In this document: positions 32,474-37,768 of the stretch, piece after piece
Position numbering within the stretch: the first letter of the stretch is position 1
Layout of the letters: each line of letters begins with the position of its first letter
Assembly (NCBI GenBank): GCA_934667125.1
Contig: CAKULF010000009.1
Coordinates: 1-37,768 of the forward strand
DNA: 37,768 nt
From: an uncultured Candidatus Melainabacteria bacterium
GTDB taxonomy: Bacteria; Cyanobacteriota; Vampirovibrionia; Gastranaerophilales; Gastranaerophilaceae
Reading direction: 5' to 3'
Made by a program: the position numbers and the translations under genes
Notes under the pieces: generated by a model
What the model was told of the DNA's origin: nothing
Seen by the model: only the letters and a program-made list of their open reading frames with translations
Databases searched by the model: none

Positions 32474-33193
32474 TTAAATCCTAACTATTACTTCGTTTGA
32501 TGACTTTACTTTTGCGTTGTAAACTTTATTGTATTTATCTGATTTAACAAGAATGGTATCTCCGATTGCGCCCTCTTTTAAGGCTATTCCTTGAAGTTTG
32601 ATTTCCAAACCTTTTGAAGATAAAAATTTGATATCGACAAGAGAATTTTTAAATACCGCCGATTTTTCTTTTATGTAATCAGATGTGATTATTGAGCCTT
32701 TTATTATGTTTCTTTTGGCGATTGTTCCGTTTAAATCTTTTGTTGAATAATTAGCCAAACACTTTGTTATATCAACTCTTTCGAGAGAAGAATTAGAAGA
32801 ATTTATTTCCTGATTGAAAGGGATGTTGCTTGTTGCAACTAAAACATTTTTGAAGATTTTAACTCGAACACTAACCCCAAAAGTCTTTAAAATTTGATTT
32901 TTAGAATTTTTTACAACTATTTTTCGATATGAATTAGCTTGAAAATTAGAACTTGGGTTAATCACCTCTATTTTTGGCGCTTGAGCTTCATTTGTTATAA
33001 TTTTCTCGTTTGGAGTGCCTAAAATTGCAATGTTAAAGTCATTTGAATGCTTTTTTATTTGTGGCGCAAGCTCATAAGATACCTTTTTTTCAATTGTTTT
33101 GTTTAACTCATCAGCCGTTAGAACATAGCAAAACCCAGCCTGACAAACCATCAAACAGAAAAATAATATTAAACTTTTTACACCAAATTTCAT
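32474..33193 (-). CDS. flgA: Flagellar P-ring assembly chaperone
   Basis: FlgA is a periplasmic chaperone for P-ring assembly. The 239-aa product has a signal peptide (VKSLILFFCLMVCQAGFCYV). Its C-terminal SAF/chaperone region includes INSSNSSLERVDITKC, GTIAKRNIIKGSIITSDYI (the KRxIxxGxxI segment), VDIKFLSSKGLEIKLQGIALKEGAIGDTILVKS and YNAKVKSSNEVIVRI at the end. An in-frame TAG directly before the ATG confirms that the gene does not extend further. It is only 1 bp from flgH, but a 151-bp gap separates it from flgG. Confidence 0.88.
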   Translation of the reverse strand: MKFGVKSLILFFCLMVCQAGFCYVLTADELNKTIEKKVSYELAPQIKKHSNDFNIAILGTPNEKIITNEAQAPKIEVINPSSNFQANSYRKIVVKNSKNQILKTFGVSVRVKIFKNVLVATSNIPFNQEINSSNSSLERVDITKCLANYSTKDLNGTIAKRNIIKGSIITSDYIKEKSAVFKNSLVDIKFLSSKGLEIKLQGIALKEGAIGDTILVKSDKYNKVYNAKVKSSNEVIVRI

Positions 33194-33344
33194 CTATTTT
33201 ATTGTCCCAACTCTAATTTCATCTATAGCCTAGTGCCATCCAGTAAATTGAAGTGATGAGCTTCAATTTATGCCGAATACAAAAACTAATCATCGCCCTC
33301 TACCTACACGCTAATCTCTCCCCTAGCGCATATAACTCCGGACT
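33194..33344 (-). other. flgG-flgA intergenic segment with a perfect hairpin
   Basis: This 151-bp gap inside an otherwise very tight operon is richer in G+C than its surroundings near flgG. It contains TAAATTGAAG (33244-33253) and CTTCAATTTA (33261-33270), a perfect 10-bp stem with a 7-nt loop. No T-run follows on either strand, so it is not a standard terminator. It may be a processing site, attenuator or internal promoter. Confidence 0.5.
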
Positions 33345-34133
33345 CTAATTAACTATCTGATTCGTCTGCTGCAATATATTAGACCCTGCAGAAATTATCT
33401 TTGAATTACTTTCATAAGCCCTTTCCGTTTTTATCAATCCAATCAATTCTTCAACCGTTTGAACGTTTGACCCCTCTATAAAACACTGTTCAATTGTTCC
33501 ATAGCCCTCTTCGCCTGCTGTTCCTTGAAGAGGTGTGCCTGAAGCTTGCGTTTCACGATATAAATTATGCCCAATCGCCTTTAAACCTGATGGGTTTTGG
33601 AATTTTGTTAATTGAATTTGACCTAATTGAGTTTGTTCGCTGTTTGAACCTGTTGTGCAAGATACAATCCCAGCTTGCGAAACAACGATTTCTTTTGCGT
33701 TATTTGGAATAGTAATCGGCGGTTGCAATTGATAACCATCAGAAGTTACTAATTGCCCGTTTGCGTCCATTTGCCAAGAACCATCTCTTGTATAGGCAAA
33801 AGACCCGTCATCAAGCGTAACTTGGAAAAATCCGTCCCCTGCTATTGCCATATCAAGTTGTCTATCTGTGGATTCAAGTGTTCCTGTTGAAAAAATTCTT
33901 GTTGTAGCGCAAGTTTTAGTACCCAAACCAATTTCAATACCCACGGGTTGATAAGTTCCTTGACCCATTTGCGCCCCAGGGGTTCTGATTGTTTGACTTA
34001 ATAAATCTTGAAATTCAGCTCTAACTTTTTTATATCCGTAAGTGGATAAGTTTGCAACGTTATTTGAAATAACATCTAAGTTATTTTGTTGAGCTATCAT
34101 CCCTGTTGCTGCTGTTGTAAGCGCTCTTAACAT
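33345..34133 (-). CDS. flgG: Flagellar distal rod protein
   Basis: FlgG forms the distal rod. The 262-aa protein starts MLRALTTAATGMIAQQNNLDVISNNVANLSTYGYKK, with the NNVAN and GYKK rod motif, continues with LDMAIAGDGFFQV and FAYTRDGSW (about 90-115), and ends with the axial helix VEELIGLIKTERAYESNSKII. Length equals the usual 260-262 aa. An AAGGT ribosome site is present. It follows the flgF-like gene by 7 bp. Confidence 0.96.
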   Translation of the reverse strand: MLRALTTAATGMIAQQNNLDVISNNVANLSTYGYKKVRAEFQDLLSQTIRTPGAQMGQGTYQPVGIEIGLGTKTCATTRIFSTGTLESTDRQLDMAIAGDGFFQVTLDDGSFAYTRDGSWQMDANGQLVTSDGYQLQPPITIPNNAKEIVVSQAGIVSCTTGSNSEQTQLGQIQLTKFQNPSGLKAIGHNLYRETQASGTPLQGTAGEEGYGTIEQCFIEGSNVQTVEELIGLIKTERAYESNSKIISAGSNILQQTNQIVN

Positions 34134-34140
34134 TTTTACC

Positions 34141-34998
34141 TTAACTTCCTAAATTACCTACTCTAACTGCTTGTTGGATTGAATCACTTTCACTTTTCAA
34201 AATTTTCGCCATTGATTCATATCCTCTTGAAATGTTGATTGTGTTTAACATTTCGTTGATTGTGTTGGCATTCGACATTTCCAACATTCCTTGTTGAATT
34301 GAATATTCGCCGACTTTCAATTGATGAAGTCCTGCGTCTTGCCCATAAATCGGCAAAAATTTGCTTTGACCGATTTGTGAAACTTTTGTTTTATCATCAA
34401 AATCAACAACCTGAATAGTTTGTAAATTGGTTGAAAAACCCTCGTTTCTAAGCTGAATTTGACCTGTTTCAGAAATAATCAAATCCGTTCCAACTTCCAT
34501 TCTATTCATTTCGTTGATATCTGTTGCATTTTGGTCACGAGCGATTCTTATGCGCCTGTTTCGAGTATCCATAACATAATCGCCCTCGTTATTAATTAAA
34601 TAATTTTCTGTATCTAGCTTGAAATTACCAAGTCTTTGATAATAATAATTTTTTTCATTATATGGCGCATTATCAGATATATCTCTAAATCTTACTTTGA
34701 AAAATCCGTTTCCATCAAAGGCTAAATCCGTTTTATTTCCTGTTTCTGATAAACCGCCTTGAGAAAAATCAATATATGTTCTATCTGTTCTAACTCCGTT
34801 TGAGAGCGTTCCGACTTTTCTTGATTTATCGTCAGCGGTTTTGGTTGTAATATTTGCTTGCATAACGTCTTGAAAAGTTATGTTAGATTTTTTATAGCCG
34901 TCTGTTGTAACGTTGGCAAGGTTGTGCGCCGTTACGTCTTGATAATCTAAAAGAGCCATCATCCCTTTTGTTACTGTTTCAATTCCTCTTGATATCAT
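34141..34998 (-). CDS. flgF: Flagellar basal-body rod protein, FlgF-like
   Basis: This 285-aa rod protein is a paralogue of FlgG, probably FlgF of the proximal rod. It has TAHNLANVTTDGYKKSNITFQDVM (24-47), DLAFDGNGFFKVRF (about 89-102), FKLDTENYLINNEGDYVMD and the terminal INEMLNTINISRGYESMAKILKSE helix. The FlgF-versus-second-FlgG choice rests on gene order (just before flgG) and divergence. The ATG overlaps the SLT gene's stop by 4 bp (ATGA). Confidence 0.85.
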   Translation of the reverse strand: MISRGIETVTKGMMALLDYQDVTAHNLANVTTDGYKKSNITFQDVMQANITTKTADDKSRKVGTLSNGVRTDRTYIDFSQGGLSETGNKTDLAFDGNGFFKVRFRDISDNAPYNEKNYYYQRLGNFKLDTENYLINNEGDYVMDTRNRRIRIARDQNATDINEMNRMEVGTDLIISETGQIQLRNEGFSTNLQTIQVVDFDDKTKVSQIGQSKFLPIYGQDAGLHQLKVGEYSIQQGMLEMSNANTINEMLNTINISRGYESMAKILKSESDSIQQAVRVGNLGS

Positions 34999-35666
34999 AT
35001 TTTGGCTCCTTTAATCTTGTCATAGTCTGCCATAATTGATTTAACATAGTTTTGAGTTTCTTTGTATGGAGGTATTCCGCCATATTTTTTAACAGCACCG
35101 CCACCAGCGTTATACGCAGCAAGGGCAAGCTTTTTGTCGCCATTATATGTTTTTAATAATCCGCTTAAATGTTTAACTCCGCCATCAATATTTTCCCAAG
35201 GATTATACGCATTAATAACCCCTAAAGACTTTGCAGTGCTAGGCATTAACTGCATTAAACCCATAGCGCCTTTTTTAGAAGTCGCTTTAGGGTTGAAATT
35301 CGATTCTCTTTTAATAATTGCTTTAATAAAATCCGAATCAACATCATATTTTGAAGCAAAAGTGTCGATTATTTCATCCAAATCTGAACTTTGAGATTTC
35401 AAATCTATCTTTGTTTTAAGATTTATCTGCTTTTCAAGCTCCTCAATCTCATCGTCCAACAATCTTTCAGGGTCAATTTCAGGTTTTTCTTCTGCTTTTG
35501 TTGGTTCTGCTTCTTTAATTTTGGCATCTAAAATGGTTTGGAATTGCTGATTTTGCGCAATAGAATTAACATTGCCCGATAAACTTGCAAGTTGCGCAAA
35601 GTTATTTTCAATGTCGTTAATACGAGATAACGTCATATTTAGGCTGTTTTGAACGCCTAGTACCAT
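34995..35666 (-). CDS. SLT-domain lytic transglycosylase, flagellar operon
   Basis: The 223-aa protein carries a C-terminal SLT domain (about 103-215). Catalytic Glu121 lies in IKRESNFNPKATS, followed by GAMGLMQLMPSTAKSLG, then ALAAYNAGGGAVKKYGGIPPYKETQNYV. Such enzymes cut peptidoglycan glycan strands. The N-terminus (VLGVQNSLNMTLSRINDIENNFAQLAS) has no signal peptide and looks like a helical axial-protein or export segment. That fits export through the flagellar apparatus and a role in rod penetration, replacing the muramidase half missing from FlgJ. It is the first gene of the operon, with an AAGGA ribosome site and a 4-bp overlap with the next gene. Confidence 0.88.
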   Translation of the reverse strand: MVLGVQNSLNMTLSRINDIENNFAQLASLSGNVNSIAQNQQFQTILDAKIKEAEPTKAEEKPEIDPERLLDDEIEELEKQINLKTKIDLKSQSSDLDEIIDTFASKYDVDSDFIKAIIKRESNFNPKATSKKGAMGLMQLMPSTAKSLGVINAYNPWENIDGGVKHLSGLLKTYNGDKKLALAAYNAGGGAVKKYGGIPPYKETQNYVKSIMADYDKIKGAKI

Positions 35667-35706
35667 ATAATTCTATCCTTACCTACCATTTTGTCTAGTT
35701 TTTTTA

Positions 35707-35724
35707 GAGGATATTATATTCCTC
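35707..35724 (-). promoter_or_regulatory. Putative flagellar operon -10 box within a palindrome
   Basis: GAGGA (35707-35711) and TCCTC (35720-35724) are inverted around a central minus-strand TATAAT (35713-35718). A start about 7 nt downstream would give a leader of about 40 nt carrying the AAGGA site of the first flagellar gene. No good -35 is visible, so an activator or other sigma factor is possible. Confidence 0.4.
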
Positions 35725-36427
35725 ACATACTAAATATAGTCTATTCATAGGGCATTGTTCATCAATCAAAAGATGTATTTTAAAGGAAAATATTAATCTT
35801 GAGATTGATATTTTGGGGGTTGATTGATTTAGCTTTTTGATAACCAAAACCCAAACTGTTATCAATGAATTTCAGAGTATTAAGGTTGTTGAAAACCAAA
35901 CAAAATCTAAAAATTAATAATTCTTCGATAGCCCAAATTTACTCTAATACCCATTATTCAATAGCAAATTTTAAATAAAAAGCAAACTTCAAACACCCGT
36001 GTGACTATCAAAAAAATTTCACCTATGCAAAATTAATTCCCTTGTTACTTTTTAAAAAGTAACCAAAACCCTTGCCTAATGCAACGCTCTAACAATTTCT
36101 AAACTCGTCCAATTCAAAAGAAACTCACCTGTTTTTTGTTGTTTCAAAAAATAACCTCAAACATCTTTTGCGTCGTTGACTCGTTAAGAAATTTGTTATC
36201 GCTTATGCAATGGCAAGAAAAGTTGCGAGAATAGAGAATGATTGGCGAAAAACTAGGCTTTTGAATTAATTTTGTATGCTTGAAATTATGGCTATCGAAG
36301 ATTTTTTCAAAATAAAAAATTTATCGATAGCCAGTTTTTATCCAAATATTAATTTTATCAATGCCATTTTTGTTTAATGATTACTAAGCTTTTAAACCTT
36401 TGAACACTCCAACATCCCCTCTAAGCT
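35725..36427. other. Non-coding AT-rich stretch with motif copies and a 20-bp palindrome
   Basis: No credible gene is seen. The 11-mer family occurs at about 35933, 36002, 36290 and 36322, with a decayed copy near 35835. A perfect 20-bp palindrome, GTTACTTTTTAAAAAGTAAC, lies at 36044-36063 and is followed by CCAAAACCC. That sequence recalls the TAACCAAAACCC arm of the repeat element. Confidence 0.55.
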
Positions 36428-37227
36428 GTCGCCCTGAACCCCGTTTCAGGGTCTTTAGCTTATTAAGAACTAGACGAAAATTTGAAAAATAAGCAATTCT
36501 TCGATAGCCAGTTGTTATCCTAATGTTAATTTCATAATTAACTTAACGTTTGCTTTATGCAAAACAAAGCAAAAGAACAGTATTCGCATTAACTCTTTGC
36601 TATCAAAGAAGTTTATAGAATAGTAAAAGTTATAACCAACTAACCAAAACCCACAAACGAAAGGTGGGAGGGCAAGCTACCACCATGAAAGTTAAGGTAT
36701 GCAAAATGAAACAAATGTCTGTTGTCTTCCTAGTGCGCCCGACTCTCCTTTCGAGGGTTTTGGTTAATGACTTCCAAGCCATTTTCTTTATTCTTTTGGT
36801 TCTGTTTTCTTTTTCTTTTCTGGCGAAAAAGAAAAAGAAAATGAACAAACTAAAAGCGAGATTTATAGCCGAAGAGAAGTTAAAAGCTCTAGCTATCGAT
36901 AAATTTTTTGTTACAAGTTTTTTGATAGCCAAGTTTTTTCATTGTTCTATTTCATATTTAAAATTCTTTGATAGCAGTCTTCTATTGCAAAGAATTACGT
37001 TTAAAATAATTAATTACAGGTTTTTAAAACTTCTTTGATAATCGGTTCATGTTAAATAATCAATGTTGAAATAGATTTTGGCTATCGAAGAATTGGTAGT
37101 TTTTCAATTTTCGTCTAGCATTCAAAGATTTCAAGACCCTGAAACGGGGTTCAGGGTGACGTTTGAGAGAGTACGTTGAGGTAACTATGAATGTTAAATA
37201 ATTGTTGGATTAGTAAATCCAACCTAC
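36428..37227 (-). repeat. Composite non-coding repeat element, right (inverted) copy
   Basis: This is the reverse complement of the element at 10855-11670. An ACCCTGAA-type palindrome at 36428-36453 and its inverted partner at 37135-37160 bracket the unit. The inner MITE-like core is at 36598-36930, with near-perfect GGCTATCAAA-type ends. The blocks 36730-36869 (140 bp) and 36637-36681 (45 bp) are identical to the left copy. The AATCCAAC-type palindrome lies at 37195-37227, again 34 bp beyond the bracket. The 15-bp hairpin is at 36805-36819/36827-36841. Open frames across it (for example 36630-36932) are judged not to be genes. Confidence 0.8.
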
Positions 37228-37238
37228 GATTTTAAGAA

Positions 37239-37501
37239 TTTCTTTGATAGCCAAGGTTTTTTATTTTTTTTATTTCGTGTTTAAAATTCTTTGATAGTCG
37301 GTTTTATTTATTATAAGGAATTATACTTGAAATAATTAATGATAAAGTTTTTTAAATTTCTGCGATAGCCAGTTTTTATTACAAGATTTATGTCTTGAAT
37401 AGTTAATGCTGAGATAGGTTTTGGCTATCGAAAAACGATAATTTTTAGATTTTTGTTTGGTTTTCATTAATCTAAAGACCCTGAAACAAGTTCAGGGTGA
37501 C
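37239..37501 (+). repeat. Tandem partial duplication of the element's outer arm
   Basis: The order of blocks at 36917-37160 (CTTTGATAGCC, TTTAAAATTCTTTGATAG, AAATAATTAAT, then GGCTATCGAA and the ACCCTGAA palindrome) recurs at 37239-37501 in the same order and orientation with scattered differences. The second copy ends in the palindrome at 37477-37501. Confidence 0.65.
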
Positions 37502-37608
37502 GGTTTCTGGGTTCAGGAGGACGGGTTGAGGGTTCAGAGAGATGTTTTGGCAGGGATGTTAGAGTGGGGATTAATGGTTGATTGTTTAATTGAAAAATGT
37601 GGTTACTA

Positions 37609-37647
37609 ACTCTATTTAAAATAGATAAATTCTATTTACAATAGAGT
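37609..37647. repeat. Nested inverted repeat near the contig end
   Basis: ACTCTATT (37609-37616) pairs with AATAGAGT (37640-37647), and AAATAGA/TCTATTT pair inside. No T-run follows. The remaining bases to 37768 contain a third, decayed AATCC-type palindrome near 37645 and end in a run of A. No gene is seen. Confidence 0.45.
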
Positions 37648-37768
37648 AGGACAGATTTACTAATTCGGCAATTAAAGGTTTAAAAAATATCTAGCTTTTT
37701 TAAAAGTATTTTTCCTTAATTGTAAATTTTTGTTAAAAAGGCGTGTCGAAATATCAAAAAAAAAAAAA

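Noticed and set aside
33226..33238. Sigma-54 promoter before flgA
   Set aside because: A TGGCAC -24 box is present on the minus strand, but the -12 position reads TATAG instead of TTGC.
33194..33344. Sigma-28 flagellar promoter in the flgG-flgA gap
   Set aside because: The best match, CGGCATAA, differs at several places from GCCGATAA and has no TAAA box at the right distance.
36630..37038. Frames on both strands of the right repeat core as genes
   Set aside because: Same reasons as the left copy; kept only as a testable finding.
10991..37433. CRISPR array
   Set aside because: The 11-mers occur in both orientations at irregular spacing, the repeat unit is too short, and no cas gene is present.

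Overview
The window is AT-rich Gram-negative chromosomal DNA: by eye about one third G+C, with standard code and TGA used as stop. A periplasmic-flagellum-type FlgH/FlgI pair (L and P rings) implies an outer membrane. GlgC, a GH57 glucan enzyme, a LipM-like octanoyltransferase, FabI, a cyanobacterial-style histidine kinase and very compact operons together resemble gut Vampirovibrionia/Melainabacteria (Gastranaerophilales). That taxonomic placement is my inference; no rRNA or other decisive marker is present. The sequence ends in a run of A, which may be a contig edge.

Layout. 1-166: C-terminus of a membrane protein, then a shared terminator. 188-3739 (minus): a 2-hydroxyacid dehydrogenase, then deoC, a 65-aa protein, an ACT-domain protein and a UPF0210 protein in a tight operon. 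3829-7352 (plus): an extracytoplasmic solute-binding protein and a GH57 enzyme. 7338-10673 (minus): a zinc metallopeptidase and a PAS histidine kinase. 10698-11670: a non-coding repeat cluster. 11849-12652: fabI. 12778-14700: a GAF-GGDEF protein with a degenerate HD-GYP domain. 14701-21804 (minus): a lysozyme-like protein, a frameshifted GT39 glycosyltransferase, an unknown protein, glgC, wecB and a lipM-like gene. 21828-26930: small and hypothetical genes on both strands, including an MFS transporter, a DUF486 protein, two secreted proteins and an unlisted 51-aa membrane protein. 27076-35666 (minus): a flagellar operon reading SLT transglycosylase, flgF-like, flgG, flgA, flgH, flgI, flgJ (rod-binding domain only), a flgM-like gene, flgN, flgK, flgL. 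35667-37768: a second repeat cluster with no credible gene.

Two things stand out. First, at least eight independently promoted genes have a -10-like hexamer exactly 6 nt before the chosen ATG (5118, 8558, 10673, 12778, 17570, 21828, 23332, 26472). This predicts leaderless mRNAs, while other genes here keep normal Shine-Dalgarno sites. Second, the two non-coding clusters are inverted copies of one composite element about 25 kb apart. It is bracketed by inverted ACCCTGAA/TTCAGGGT palindromes, contains a 140-bp block that is base-for-base identical in both copies, has a long-range fold-back, and is studded with about twenty copies of an 11-bp motif GGCTATC(A/G)AAG. It looks like a REP/MITE-type mobile or structured-RNA family rather than a set of genes.

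Functionally, the window mixes glucan metabolism (GH57, GlgC), envelope and cell-wall work (WecB, GT39, lysozyme-like and SLT enzymes), signalling (histidine kinase, diguanylate cyclase) and the hook/rod/ring part of a flagellum.
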